Source: Luidia sarsii
Taxonomy: Eukaryota; Echinodermata; Asteroidea; Paxillosida; Luidiidae
Direction: 5' to 3'
DNA: 64,000 nt
Assembly (NCBI GenBank): GCA_949987565.1
Contig: OX465115.1
Coordinates: forward strand, 7,776,566-7,840,565
Numbering within the stretch: position 1 is the stretch's first letter; every line of letters begins with the position of its first letter. Below, piece by piece: positions 54,801-60,429 of the stretch. Made by a program: the position numbers and the translations under genes. The notes under the pieces were generated by a model. The model made no database searches and was not told where the DNA came from. It saw nothing but the letters and a program-made list of their open reading frames with translations.

Positions 54801-57519
54801 ATGCGACCAAGAGATGCGAATGTGAGATTCACGACAGGGGTGCAGGCGCCCTTCAGTTTTTAGGGTTTTAACAGATTAAAATTGAGCAGTTTGAGATACC
54901 ATTATGACATAAAAAAAAGTGAATAAATCATACCATTTCTGGATTGTAATCTCTTACTTGGCCATCTCCTTGGTCAGAGTGCCATCCAGTTGGACTTGCT
55001 GCAGCATCTCCTCCAGCAGGGGCCAGTAAGTCAGCTGCTCCTCCTCCCCCTGGTCCCCGTCAGCCAGGCTACCCACGGCGGCGTGCACCAGCCTGGCCAG
55101 GAACAGCCTGAGCAGCGGCGCGGCGTTGGGTGCCCGGGACAGTGACTGCAGGGCGCCGACGGTGCCGCTTAAGCTGCACAGCTTCTCAAAGGCGCTGAGA
55201 GAAGAGGCATGGGGAGGAGAGGTCAGGGTTACCAATGAAAAAACAAAAACTAGAATGTTAGAAAAGCCTGACATTCTGACAACCCATTATTCCATCATCC
55301 TAAAAATGTATCACTCCAAACATAATACTTCATCTGCAAGAATGGAACCATGCATTTTGATCTAAAAGAAAACAAAAATTTAACTTTTACAAAGCCCCGA
55401 TGTTCTTTGACTTTTTTTTTTTTTTTTTTTTCAACCTTACATGTAGTTCCCTGCTATGAGTTTACTTATAGTAACCCAATTTTTACGTAGTACATTTTTT
55501 TTTCTGAAATTCGAGCCCTGGTTTCTAAAAAGCAGAGAGCGGAGCCAGACAGCCAAACCGTCAATAAACTCAGCTGGTGAGAGTAAGAGAGATGAGTTTT
55601 CAGACATTGTGGATGCGATAGGGTTCCATGGGTCCACTGATTGGATATAGGGACTGAGTCTAAAGCACTGTACAAATGTGTGTCAGTGTTGAAACATCCA
55701 GAAATGGGCAAGGAAACATCAGATGTATCACAAACAGACCTTTGCACTTGCTATGGTGCTATTGTCTTTGCGTACAATTTTTGTCAAGTGTGACTTTTGA
55801 CCCTCTGAGGTGGGAGGTTTTGGAGCACAAACAACACGAAGTGGCCCATCAAATGGGCAGGGATGTAAGTAACCGACAAAGTCATTTCCTGAAAATCACC
55901 GAAGGCCAATAAATTGTGCGACTACGAGTAAGCTCTTACACGACCGAGAGATGCGATTGCAAGATTCGCGGCAGGGGTGCAGGCACCCTTCAGTTTTTAG
56001 GATTTTAACAGATAAAATTAACAGTCTGATCGACATAAAATTAAAAAATCACGCCATTTCCGGAAATCCGGAAATTTCCGGAAGTCCCTGAATGGGGGAG
56101 GCAGGCCGCGTCACAGTTTGATGTGCAGGGGGGACCCTGAGGAGGAAGCCGTGCTTACCTTGCAAATGCTCTGGATGATGGGATGGACGAGGTCAGCCTT
56201 CATCTTCACCTTGAGGGCCAGCTGGCAGGTGATCATGTAGCTTGAGGCCTGGTAGTCCACATACCTTAGCCAGAACCAAAGAGAGCTCTTTTCATTTTTT
56301 TAATCTCTTTTAATCAAGTAAAGGAAAATGCACTGAATTTTGTTTCAAAAACAATGTGAAAGAAAGTCAAATAAATAAAGCAAAAACTTACTGGGAACTT
56401 AATAGTTTGTTCAAATTTTCCCAGTCCGTTTTTCCTTTGTTTTCTTGACTTCAATTCTCAAAATGGCAACAAAATGTTTTCAGTTTTTCAAGTTTTCTTT
56501 GCCATTACTCAAAAATGTGATTTTATTTTTTACACCAAAGTTGTTATTCCTGAGCCTAGGAAAATCCAGTTTGCGCCTACTTGGACTTGAGTCCCTTCAA
56601 GATGTAAGGCAGAATGCCGGACAGGAGCTTCTCACTGACTGGCCGAGCAACCTCTGTCGCCCCGACCGCCCAAGAGCAGTAGAAGCAGGTCACCACGCGC
56701 AGGACGGCGACGGTGGCTCTAGAGGGCGCTTCAGCGTCCGACGGGTTGCCACTGTCCTGCGAGCGGGTAAACGCTCGCCTGTGAGCCTGCGATCAAGTTA
56801 GCAGAAACAAAAATCAGGAAGAGAGAAGACTAGGTAGAAGAAAGTCAACAGGTAAATTCTTATTGATACATTCAATAGCGACAACAATTTTACTTGATGG
56901 GAGGGGGGGGGGGTTTGAACCCTATACCTTAAGATTGACACTATCTAGGCCTTAGATGCGACATTGATTGACTATTACAAATGTAGCTTCATTTGGTCAT
57001 ACCATATTGGAAATAGTTCTTAACAGTACACATTAGACTTTATCTGTACAGCAGCTGACCAACAGAGGACGGTGTATTAAATAGCTGTATTATAAGCTAT
57101 ATTTTTCGACCTCTACTGGCTCGGTGGTCGTTGTTAAGACGTCTGCACTAGAAAGCAGCAGTCCCGGGTTAAAATCCCACACGAACTGCCTGCAATTTTT
57201 TTTTCAGCAGGCAAAAGCACTGAGCACACAGTGCTTATTACTTTGAAGCAAACATCAGGTTATATGAGCTGCCTAATAGAAATGACGATTAGTGCGGTTA
57301 TCAACATTTCTATTGTCACTCTTCTTGGACAAGGTTTGGGAAATCGGGGGCTAGGATGGATAGGGGAGTTTGAGGGGAGTGGTGGGAGGTAGGGGGGTCC
57401 TGGACTGAGGGTGGTACCGTGATGGCTGAGGGCACCAGGTCACAGACAAAGCGTAGGAACACGGGATCTTTGTAGCACTGACTGATGACGGTGGTCCTGG
57501 ACAGAGGCACACCCGGAGT
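30742..57519 (-). CDS. HEATR1: HEATR1 (BP28/UTP10 family) gene body, apparently broken
   Basis: HEATR1/UTP10 is a very large HEAT-repeat protein of the small-subunit processome, needed for rDNA transcription and 18S rRNA processing in the nucleolus. About 34 exons on the minus strand, mostly with canonical GT/AG ends, match the vertebrate protein in order. They run from the SGVPL..CYKD region (about residue 190 of roughly 2140) to the LGEPLQ.YF C-terminus. Lesions: an in-frame TAG in the 35182-35437 exon, frameshifts in 47719-47881, 44880-45133, 40769-41017 and 31935-32042, and absent segments between several exons where phases also clash. The N-terminal ~190 residues and the promoter are absent; a retroelement and histone genes lie there instead. 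It is either a recently decayed copy or a real gene damaged by assembly error. Transcription would run leftwards into the duplicated 3' array. Confidence 0.85.
31935..32042 (-). CDS. HEATR1: HEATR1 penultimate exon with a frameshift
   Basis: It starts VRFAALTVLQELHQ in frame with the previous exon, then LGEDYLSLLPETIPFLAELM continues one frame over. The vertebrate sequence is continuous here (VRFAALITVLALAEKL..LLPESIPFLAELMED). The exon is 108 nt where 109 would keep the frame. The same loss, at CACCAGAGCTGG near 32008, is present in all five copies. Confidence 0.9.
32335..32493 (-). CDS. HEATR1: HEATR1 exon (SSHLTPCIGQLLAASRD)
   Basis: 53 codons, phase 0 at both ends. DRVSSHLTPCIGQLLAASRD and TWQPLNYQVLLKTRHASPK match ERVTKHLIPCIAQFSVAMAD and LWKPLNYQILLKTRDSSPK. 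This exon is the first of the three that are repeated five times. Confidence 0.94.
32611..32779. mobile_element. Pogo/mariner-like MITE, intact
   Basis: CAGTGGAACATCGCTATAAC at the left and the inverse of CAGCAGAACGTCGCTATAAT at the right form imperfect terminal inverted repeats, flanked by TA on both sides. The 169-bp element has no coding capacity. In the array copies (for example 2994-3060) only its left 67 bp remain. The right part is cut off at the tandem junction, so the duplication breakpoint lies inside this element. Related ends occur near 760-782 and 34970-34993. Confidence 0.75.
33016..33173 (-). CDS. HEATR1: HEATR1 exon (YILDCLHKCCLYD)
   Basis: 158 nt, phase 1 in. SLLDYILDCLHKCCLYDKGG, FVTKERFQHLIQPLVDQ match LLLQFILNCLYKIFLFDTQHFISKERAEALMMPLVDQ. 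Acceptor TTCCAG, donor GTACAT. Confidence 0.92.
33174..33866. other. HEATR1 intron, nothing recognised beyond minor repeats
   Basis: The stretch between two HEATR1 exons holds short open frames on both strands, a GGGGGGGGG run near 33845, and GC-richer text around 33390-33560 that resembles no family known to me. No coding exon is supported. Confidence 0.5.
33867..34035 (-). CDS. HEATR1: HEATR1 exon (KSLFTLFAGPLV)
   Basis: 169 nt, phase 0 in and phase 1 out. VVDWATRGTASKDRLLTLYR..GQLKSLFTLFAGPLV matches LFDWAKTEDAPKDRLLTFYN..KLKGLFTLFAGHLV. Acceptor CTCTCAG, donor GTGAGT. Confidence 0.92.
34230..34325 (+). repeat. Palindromic repeat with histone-type 3' end (partial)
   Basis: CTGCCCAAAACATTGAGTTAC precedes TAGAGCCACACTCCGTC, then AAAAAGAGATGTG, then TTACATGGTGTCACCGCAAA. 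It has the same order as the array and 48-kb copies. The left arm is missing and the stem-loop is degraded. Confidence 0.6.
34444..34546 (-). CDS. HEATR1: HEATR1 exon (MLTLVMKLSEASFRPLLLK)
   Basis: 103 nt. VEGHVIGAMLTLVMKLSEAS and FRPLLLK match CLVAMVVKLSEVTFRPLFFK. Entry is phase 2 behind a poly-T/AAG acceptor, while the previous exon leaves in phase 0. The conserved HMGPFMSILQEHI segment (about 50 residues) has no counterpart in 34547-35181. Confidence 0.88.
35182..35437 (-). CDS. HEATR1: HEATR1 exon with an in-frame TAG
   Basis: DLQLLSAVTAVQRVAETLPH..SPYLVAVLLQV, QLNLRLSAVAR, stop, LASKVAARLLLPAFGQAY. Both sides of the stop align without gaps to LSALAALQKVVETLPHFISPYL and LTSLKKTLATTLAPRVLLPA. 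The TAG at 35260-35262 is therefore a point nonsense change inside conserved sequence. Donor GTAAGA, acceptor CTGCAG. Confidence 0.88.
35953..36012 (-). CDS. HEATR1: HEATR1 exon fragment (KILNNKLLQH)
   Basis: After GACCCAG it reads KILNNKLLQHQEYFDKDQ, resembling RKALDLLNNKLQQ. The left flank is GCATGT rather than GT, so a GC donor or a degraded splice site is implied. About 110 conserved residues expected before the next recognised exon cannot be found. Confidence 0.55.
36125..36184 (-). CDS. HEATR1: HEATR1 exon, 3' part replaced by microsatellite
   Basis: RLLEVLLGYIAQVAQSVQRN is almost the vertebrate RLLETVLGYISAVAQSMERN. Immediately after the Asn codon the sequence becomes a CATCCTCCC repeat (about 36060-36125 on the minus strand) with no donor. 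The expected continuation, some 40 residues, is missing. Confidence 0.75.
36300..36385. repeat. Inverted pair of the CTAGCAGGACCTTT dispersed repeat
   Basis: TTTTCGATCCTAGCAGGACC is followed about 40 bp later by the inverse, GGTCCTGCTAAGATCAAAACGTC. The motif GACGTTT(C/T)GATCCTAGCAGG recurs, in either orientation, near 500, 39110, 41225, 43005, 43340, 44355 and 44450. It belongs to a MITE-like family, mostly seen as single ends. Confidence 0.6.
36538..36610 (+). repeat. Palindromic repeat with histone-type 3' end (fragment)
   Basis: GAAAAGAGCCACACTCCGTC, AAAATAGATG and TTACATTGTGTCACAACAAA repeat the right half of the family, with a decayed AAGAGA element. Confidence 0.5.
37196..37248 (-). 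CDS. HEATR1: HEATR1 small exon (LQEDSESLKKLLQ)
   Basis: 53 nt, phase 0 in and phase 2 out. It reads VTDMLQEDSESLKKLLQ and joins in frame to RLLEVLLGYIAQVAQS, matching GGPEILKGLEERLLETVLGYISAVAQS. Acceptor CCTCAG, donor GTAGAT. Confidence 0.82.
38030..38232 (-). CDS. HEATR1: HEATR1 exon (RARQMRQFHFTPLCFL)
   Basis: 203 nt, phase-compatible on both sides if the acceptor is CCAACAG|ATCAGAG. SGQEVLFDADPHVRARQMRQ and HFTPLCFLP correspond to EMLQVFNVETHTSKQLRHFKF. Donor AAG|GTCAGA. Confidence 0.8.
38695..38818 (-). CDS. HEATR1: HEATR1 exon (FWLDLCQEFLSDVQISSL)
   Basis: 41 codons plus one base. SIGFWLDLCQEFLSDVQISS..LLEYVATLTEDKE matches TEFWFSVCCEFSVQHQIQSLMNILQYLLKLPEEKE. Acceptor TGTGCAG, donor ACAG|GTCAGA. 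Confidence 0.87.
39206..39404 (-). CDS. HEATR1: HEATR1 exon (VLMVMRVFADARPTVG)
   Basis: 199 nt. GIVLMVMRVFADARPTVG and LSRMLALLIGGYVSKG resemble EIVVKIISVFVDALPHVP..LLILLFEQYVTK but are shorter by about 15 residues. Entry phase (one base leading) does not fit the phase-0 exit of the previous exon. A small exon may be hidden or lost in the GA-rich tract between them. Confidence 0.75.
39410..40020. repeat. GAGGAA-rich purine tract in a HEATR1 intron
   Basis: About 600 bp of GAGGAA/GGAAGAG repeats on the plus strand. It keeps frames open in both strands, including one that fuses two HEATR1 exons with Ser/Leu-rich filler. It separates exons whose phases do not match, so it may hide or have replaced a small exon. 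Confidence 0.85.
40043..40171 (-). CDS. HEATR1: HEATR1 exon (HNIMAIFTFMGSNMLHRDD)
   Basis: 43 codons, phase 0 at both ends. VLHNIMAIFTFMGSNMLHRD then SYSFQIILRIVDTVIPAL is nearly the vertebrate VLHNIMSIFTFMGANVMRLDDTYSFQVI motif, the clearest HEATR1 signature in the window. Acceptor CATCAG, donor GTAGGG. Confidence 0.93.
40401..40472 (+). repeat. tRNA-derived SINE head
   Basis: GCTGAATAGCTCAGATGGAA (A box), GAGCACTGG, then CTGGTTCAAGTCCCAG (B box). A body containing TTTTTCACTTCGTTCAAAAG and TTTTTCCTTTG follows and is shared with other copies. It lies antisense to HEATR1, in an intron. Confidence 0.75.
40769..41017 (-). CDS. HEATR1: HEATR1 exon with a frameshift
   Basis: EYLKQLFLTSALAVCRHLSP and DQFNVELVVK are in one frame; HTHRQGLLLLATAAGLFP is in another. 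Together they match EYTKQLILSCLLNICQKLSP, KFNVELIVQC and THHHALLLLGTVAGIFP. The switch is at GTGGTCAAATGC near 40849, a one-base loss beside AAA. Donor CCG|GTGAGT is phase 0 into the next exon. Confidence 0.85.
41086..41210. repeat. CACTTGTCCTTGT minisatellite
   Basis: About ten copies of a 12-bp monomer (CTTGTCACTTGTC) lie in a HEATR1 intron, followed by one end of the CTAGCAGGACC repeat at about 41212-41262. No coding role. Confidence 0.8.
41322..41393 (+). repeat. tRNA-derived SINE head
   Basis: GCTGTATAGCTCAGATGGAA, GAGCACTGGTATGTTAATCC, GGGTTCAAGTCCCGGTCCAG, with the shared body CAATTTGTTCACAAAGGTTC and GTCAGTTTTTCC downstream. The acceptor and T stems are well preserved. Confidence 0.78.
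41498..42992. mobile_element. 1.5-kb inverted-terminal element, hAT-like
   Basis: It begins AAGGTTGTTCGATATCCGG and ends TATCGAAAGATCGAACAACC TT, inverse of each other at the outer 13 bases. Both inner flanks are rich in CGATAT/ATCGCGATAT palindromes. The flanks are AGGGGGCCT (left) and AGGGGGGCCT (right), a plausible 8-10-bp target duplication as in hAT elements, and it sits within another dispersed repeat. No transposase frame is visible. Confidence 0.65.
43085..43220 (-). CDS. HEATR1: HEATR1 exon (MHILELLQQKKLRK), 3' end uncertain
   Basis: SQRVMHILELLQQKKLRKME matches YWQRVTLILELLQHKKKLR. The reading frame runs on into a dispersed repeat (CTGAGAAAGGTCCTGCTAGG), so the true donor is unclear. 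Acceptor TTGGCAG. Confidence 0.75.
43553..43684 (-). CDS. HEATR1: HEATR1 exon (MTPAFFAALPTREIQQSLL)
   Basis: 44 codons, phase 0 at both ends. MTPAFFAALPTREIQQSLLA is very close to ITKPFFAAISDEKVQQKLL. Acceptor TCCCAG, donor GTGTGC. The following exon enters in a different phase, consistent with a lost exon between them. Confidence 0.87.
44066..44194 (-). CDS. HEATR1: HEATR1 exon, 3' end not found
   Basis: It enters in phase 0 after TTCGACAG and reads HLLSLLLDLFHKLLVRCREG then LSPDEGAVRRLQPE, like MVLSQLLPMAEQLLEKIQKEP..LKDEAMVLHL. No good donor follows and the frame stops soon after, so about 40 expected residues are missing before the next exon. Confidence 0.6.
44345..44475. repeat. Two direct ends of the CTAGCAGGACC repeat
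   Basis: GAGAAAGGTCCTGCTACCTGG..GATCGAAACGTCAGGCCCTC and, 90 bp later, GAGAAAGGTCCTGCTAGGATGGAAATGTCAA. They are variants of the same family, the first with a small internal duplication. Confidence 0.6.
44880..45133 (-). CDS. HEATR1: HEATR1 exon with a frameshift
   Basis: The 5' part reads FINIVSVKAVETVQ and a Lys-rich KKKRKKRTEAELKEK stretch. The 3' part, IEALNWLAVFLYQEP..FLRRALLSLLSEVKNE, is in a different frame. The switch lies near 44990 at CTGATCGAGGGACAAG and equals one extra base or two lost. The conserved counterpart is LKNLLSCVYSCPSYIAKDLMK. Confidence 0.7.
45295..45925. repeat. AGAAGCAAGAGCC minisatellite
   Basis: Roughly 630 bp of alternating AGAAGCAAGAGCC and AGAGCC monomers lie in a HEATR1 intron. 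Every frame but a few is open, giving apparent Gln/Glu/Pro/Ser/Lys-rich products on the plus strand and Leu/Ala/Ser/Trp-rich ones on the minus strand. None is believed. Confidence 0.88.
46012..46157 (-). CDS. HEATR1: HEATR1 exon (YTLLAKFLASKGDEMTADA)
   Basis: 146 nt. FPSLLLVLSSDVSSLED then KFLASKGDEMTADAEYLKQ match VVTSLLINLGSPV..HLISKAEEITSDAAYVIQ, with about 20 conserved residues (the VRRAAIQCLQAL stretch) not present. Acceptor CTGCAG, donor GTAACA. Confidence 0.75.
46295..46917. repeat. GAGA microsatellite
   Basis: About 620 bp of (GA)n with interspersed G runs abut the donor of the 46924-47126 HEATR1 exon. On the transcribed strand it is (TC)n, so it could act as an extended pyrimidine tract. 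Spurious Ser/Leu frames result. Confidence 0.88.
46924..47126 (-). CDS. HEATR1: HEATR1 exon (RLWSYLSLIWG)
   Basis: 203 nt. HLNTPDRLWSYLSLIWGIS and SVFYLARCLHIALTSS align with HLEDVFQLFKFCSVLWTYG..LQTQALYVGCAMLSS. Phase 1 out, matching the next exon. A long GA microsatellite begins immediately after the donor. Confidence 0.82.
47719..47881 (-). CDS. HEATR1: HEATR1 exon with a frameshift
   Basis: It begins DTTLWAANRPNTDPVKHYLT, then LLRLLDLLTQAASAKKRRLP, like DIWWNPEQL..RDYLHLLIGLFEMM. Near 47745 the conserved continuation EFKAIMSKVIQ (compare HFRVLMKLFIK) lies in another frame, at GTTGGGAATTC. A one-base loss in the G run explains it. The donor is GTAAAG. Confidence 0.7.
47992..48135 (+). repeat. 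Palindromic repeat with histone-type 3' end (best intronic copy)
   Basis: GGCTCTGAAAAGAGCTGGTA and its inverse, TACCAGCTCTTTTCAGAGCC, flank an AACGTTTCGG..CCGAAACATT inner pair. Then follow ATACTCTTCTTAAGAGATGA and TACATGGTGTCACCGCAAAC. The right stem is one base off the GGCTCTTTTCAGAGCC of the H3 gene in this window, with an AAGAGA element at similar spacing. Confidence 0.7.
48456..48621 (-). CDS. HEATR1: HEATR1 exon, weakly conserved
   Basis: An acceptor GAGCAG|TTGCCA gives phase 0 entry and donor ACGG|GTAAAT gives phase 1, both compatible with neighbours. The product starts Pro/Gly-rich and ends WAKVETALWCLDTVVADV, loosely like EWHIELMLDRGIPVELW. Supported more by position and phase than by similarity. 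Confidence 0.5.
48757..49060 (+). repeat. Two tandem degenerate copies of the palindromic repeat
   Basis: Two rounds of GGCTCTGAAAA..AACTCAGC(A/G)TTT..CAGAGCC occur, each followed by a CTCTTTTGAG or CTCCTCAAAAG spacer. The second ends CTACAAGGTGTCGCCGAAAACC. They are diverged from each other by small insertions. Confidence 0.6.
49490..49669 (-). CDS. HEATR1: HEATR1 exon (QAFHRALLAVVLL)
   Basis: 60 codons, phase 0 at both ends. HVHQAFHRALLAVVLLNAA then VALAMSLLRHLQTAVDTML match NLKQKVTFHVILSVLV..FAIRVFSLLQKKI. Acceptor CCAAAG, donor GTCAGA. Confidence 0.83.
49745..49830 (+). repeat. Palindromic repeat fragment with AAAGAGA
   Basis: AAACATTGTGTTACCAG, TTTTTTTCAGAGCCGCACTC, TTGAAAGAGAAGTG, CTACATGGTGTCACCGCTAA: the right half of the family, with an intact AAAGAGA element. 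Confidence 0.6.
50343..50461 (-). CDS. HEATR1: HEATR1 exon (SAIMHAMVLTIGRNLAHM)
   Basis: 119 nt, phase 1 in (two bases leading) and phase 0 out. It reads NRQSAIMHAMVLTIGRNLAH, an amphipathic helix pair. Acceptor TTGCAG, donor GTAGGC. Placement relies mainly on order and phase. Confidence 0.72.
50534..50600 (-). repeat. tRNA-derived SINE head, minus strand
   Basis: Read on the minus strand, the block ends with CTGGTTCTAGTCCTGGTCCA, a B box and acceptor arm as in the plus-strand copies. The A-box side is diverged. Confidence 0.55.
50685..50757 (+). repeat. tRNA-derived SINE head with intact cloverleaf
   Basis: GCTGGATAGCTCAGATGGGA AGAGC gives acceptor and D arms. CTGGT-ATACAAA-ACCAG is a perfect 5-bp anticodon stem with 7-base loop. 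CAGGTTCAAATCCTGG is the T arm and GTCCAGT closes the acceptor with wobble pairs. A SINE-type body (TGTTTCAATATGTTCATAAG, GTCAGTTTTTC) follows, so it is more likely a young SINE than a tRNA gene. Confidence 0.72.
50876..51126 (-). CDS. HEATR1: HEATR1 exon (LQLVPILLPYRFYY)
   Basis: 251 nt. TSVKLALRLVTNGHLW, ARLQLVPILLPYRFYY, a Glu-rich loop, then HLIFKGISLG are colinear with VLKIAADIL..NQVVVCLLPFMV..LHPLLRGW. It leaves in phase 1 and matches the next exon. Confidence 0.82.
51202..51776. mobile_element. Foldback-type element with ~170-bp inverted arms
   Basis: AATAAACCTTTTCGACATTC at the left is inverted at the right as GAACGTCGAAAAGGTTTATT. The match continues through ATCGCACAACTCTATGGGAA and GGAGTTCAGAAATGA toward a centre near 51470. 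Total length is about 575 bp with no transposase. It is an intronic MITE or foldback element. Confidence 0.75.
52128..52313 (+). other. Possible plus-strand exon of unknown origin
   Basis: An acceptor-like ATTGTGTGCAG is followed by an open stretch reading YAGNAAVAADSTEAFDDCSR, then GEILGIFIGGLTAAIIPSKW, ending at ATG|GTAAGAG. The Ile/Gly/Leu-rich end looks like a membrane segment. It lies opposite to HEATR1 within one of its introns. I do not recognise the family; it may be a retrotransposed or captured exon, or chance. Confidence 0.25.
52332..52433 (-). CDS. HEATR1: HEATR1 exon (DKLLDLLKESLLKAK), 3' end uncertain
   Basis: It opens after a poly-pyrimidine TTTTGTAG in phase 0 and reads CKIVPQDKLLDLLKESLLKA, similar to VTISNLLNLFQRAELSK. 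No donor gives the phase 2 needed by the next exon. TGG AAA|GTCCCA is used here, so the end is provisional. Confidence 0.6.
52528..52596 (+). repeat. tRNA-derived SINE head, diverged
   Basis: GGCAGGATAGCTCAGGTGG then TAGGTTCAATCCCTGCAGG carry A- and B-box-like sequences with pairing ends. The middle is diverged. Confidence 0.5.
52677..52747 (+). repeat. tRNA-derived SINE head
   Basis: GCTGGACAGTTCAGATGGAA, GAGCCCTGGTACGTTAATCC, CGGGTTTAAGTTCCGGTCCA, with a short shared body (CCAATTTTTCAATTG). Same family as the copies near 40.4, 41.3 and 50.7 kb. Confidence 0.65.
52965..53162 (-). CDS. HEATR1: HEATR1 exon (ETSISLVLSLNP)
   Basis: 66 codons, phase 0 at both ends. SETSISLVLSLNPASPDVRL and SLLQRLRDDKLQVV correspond to SDTSLMLSLNHPLAPVRIL and AVLARLGDDNIDVV. 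Acceptor TTTTCAG, donor GTACAT. Confidence 0.88.
53554..53656 (-). CDS. HEATR1: HEATR1 exon (YRYPEAMDQALGSFL)
   Basis: 103 nt encode YRYPEAMDQALGSFL..KEQNLIQEFISMS, colinear with KYPRTLDVVLEEHL..QELFHQFVSLS. Acceptor TTGCAG. The donor is taken as TCA|GTCAGC, which keeps phase 0 into the next exon. Confidence 0.78.
53953..54112. repeat. 63-bp tandem repeat (about 2.5 copies)
   Basis: The block ACAGAATGCAACCCACTGCT, GTGTCTTGTTGAGTGCAGCT, GGG(T/C)(T/C)GGGGTCCAC repeats with few changes in a HEATR1 intron. Confidence 0.85.
54194..54304 (-). CDS. HEATR1: HEATR1 exon (LLMEEYTEA)
   Basis: 111 nt encode LLMEEYTEARKQFGKRASLV and LKERALPVIFALE, matching the LLFEEYISYS..LLNEQFLPLIRLLE region. Phases agree with both neighbours. 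Donor GTAGGC. Confidence 0.85.
54391..54452 (+). repeat. tRNA-derived SINE head, second family
   Basis: CCAGCTCAGTGGTTTAGTGG TTAAGAC followed by GCAGGTTTGAATCCCACCC and a poly-T run. A and B boxes are clear and differ from the GCTGGATAGCTCAG family. A related copy lies at about 57111-57196. Confidence 0.6.
54732..54915. repeat. Interspersed intronic repeat, copy A
   Basis: GACAAAGTCATTTCCTGAAA, ATCACCGAAGGCCAATAAAT, GGGGTGCAGGCGCCCTTCAG and TAACAGAT recur at 55873-56040 about 90% identical. Each copy sits in the intron upstream of a HEATR1 exon on the plus-strand map. Family unknown. Confidence 0.7.
54958..55194 (-). CDS. HEATR1: HEATR1 exon (LLRLFLARLVHAAV)
   Basis: 237 nt, one base leading and phase 2 out. 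It has alternating helical Leu-rich segments (NAAPLLRLFLARLVHAAV, then YWPLLEEMLQQVQLDGTL) typical of HEAT repeats and colinear with PLLRYMLPHLVVSI in vertebrates. Acceptor TCTCAG, donor GTAAGA. Confidence 0.8.
55195..56158. other. HEATR1 intron with repeat copy B, expected exon absent
   Basis: It holds a poly-T tract (about 55411-55432), copy B of the interspersed repeat (55873-56040) and short spurious frames. The roughly 35-residue HEATR1 segment expected between the flanking exons is not found in any minus-strand frame. Confidence 0.55.
56159..56264 (-). CDS. HEATR1: HEATR1 exon (DYQASSYMITCQ)
   Basis: It encodes DYQASSYMITCQLALKVKM, a hallmark HEATR1 stretch (DYRAATYMIICQ in vertebrates). 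Donor GTAAGC, phase 0 out. The next recognised exon needs phase 2 entry, so the roughly 35-residue segment expected between them is missing. Confidence 0.88.
56581..56756 (-). CDS. HEATR1: HEATR1 exon (LPYILKGLKS)
   Basis: 176 nt, phase 0 in and phase 2 out. It ends in ILPYILKGLKS, the conserved LFPYIQKGLKS of HEATR1. Acceptor CGCAG, donor GTAGGC. It is phase-compatible with the following exon. Confidence 0.85.
57111..57196 (+). repeat. tRNA-derived SINE head, second family
   Basis: CTGGCTCGGTGGTCGTTGTTAAGAC has an A-box-like start. Then come GCAGTCCCGGGTTAAAATCCC, with a B-box-like core, and a T run after CCTGCAA. Related to the copy near 54.4 kb. Confidence 0.5.
57418..57519 (-). CDS. HEATR1: HEATR1 exon, most 5' one seen
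   Basis: 34 codons, phase 0 at both ends. It reads TPGVPLSRTTVISQCYKDP then FLRFVCDLV, closely resembling the SGVPLAK..ITHCYKD segment of vertebrate HEATR1. The flanks are CCAG before and GTACCA after. No earlier exon was found between here and the retroelement remnant. Confidence 0.8.
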
Positions 57520-57839
57520 CTGGAAAGGAAGGGAAAACAAGTAAAGACGTCAACTTGAAAATCATAGCCTAATTCTGACTAATTACACATGCTCCAGAAA
57601 AAGAAGACAATTTTATTAATTGAAGCTTCAGGGGGGAGCATAGACATATATAACCTATAGACGGACAATAGCGGGTACCAGACTGTAATGCCATGGATGG
57701 CCATATAACCTATAGACGGACAATAGCGGGTGTAGACTGTAATGCAATGGGGGCTGCCATCTTAAAAAAGTATGTGCGGAAGTTAAGAGCGCTGCCATGC
57801 ACGTACACAGAAAAAGCGTCGCTGCGTAGCGTCATAGTT

Positions 57840-59212
<1,373 letters not shown>

Positions 59213-59905
59213 TAACATGTCGCCGTCATCAACGATTCCTCATTCAGTAGTTATTCATTGTCTATACAATAAATTAAACTTACTAATACAACCTGTATAA
59301 TTATTATTATTACCGATAACTTTTTCACAGTAAGCGACATATAGTTCGCGTTCTCGTTACAACCACGCGCTGCGTCGTTCGTGCCTGGCCGTTCCAGTCA
59401 TAACGTGGGGCGCCCTCACTGGACCGAACGGATCCAATCCCACCGAGCCAATCCATTCGCCCCATTTGCAAGTAGTCCACTTTTCACGGCCGATTTCGTG
59501 CAGACCACTCTCCGCTTGCGGACTGGACTTGCATAGTTTCTCTGCTCTGGTATCTTTGGACAATACTTCCACGACGCAGCGAAGATCGTCCACTCTAACC
59601 AAAAAAGTTGTCTTCGTCATTGACAGATCCATGTTTAATTTCCAGGCCAATCGGTCGTTTCCAAAAAGAAAAGAAAAAGGGAATCATCATTATATATGCA
59701 GTCCCAAAATACCCGTGTATGGATATTAACCACTTCTTCCACGGAATCTACAAGGAGGCTTCGGAGTCGACTGCGCGCGTGTCTTGGCGCCAAATAGAAC
59801 AATGGGACGGATGATCAGAATCCAGTCACAAAGCTTTAAAACCCAGCCCTTGTTGCTGGTCAACCATACGATCGCCACTCTCAGATCACAACACACGGAA
59901 TCATC

Positions 59906-60282
<377 letters not shown>

Positions 60283-60306
60283 GCCAGAAGACACCATCAA
60301 CCAAAC

Positions 60307-60343
60307 GGCTCTCTTCAGAGCCACCAAATTTTCAAAAAAGAGA
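60307..60343 (+). terminator. H2B 3' stem-loop and HDE
   Basis: GGCTCTCTTCAGAGCC (60307-60322) followed by ACCA and, at 60337-60343, AAAGAGA. Canonical replication-dependent histone 3' end. Confidence 0.9.
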
Positions 60344-60429
60344 TCAAGTGAACAATTTCGTCTTCCAATTCGATTTCGTTTTATTAATTGTTTCCTTTCA
60401 ATCAGTCTGAACAGAGATTTACTCCTTGG

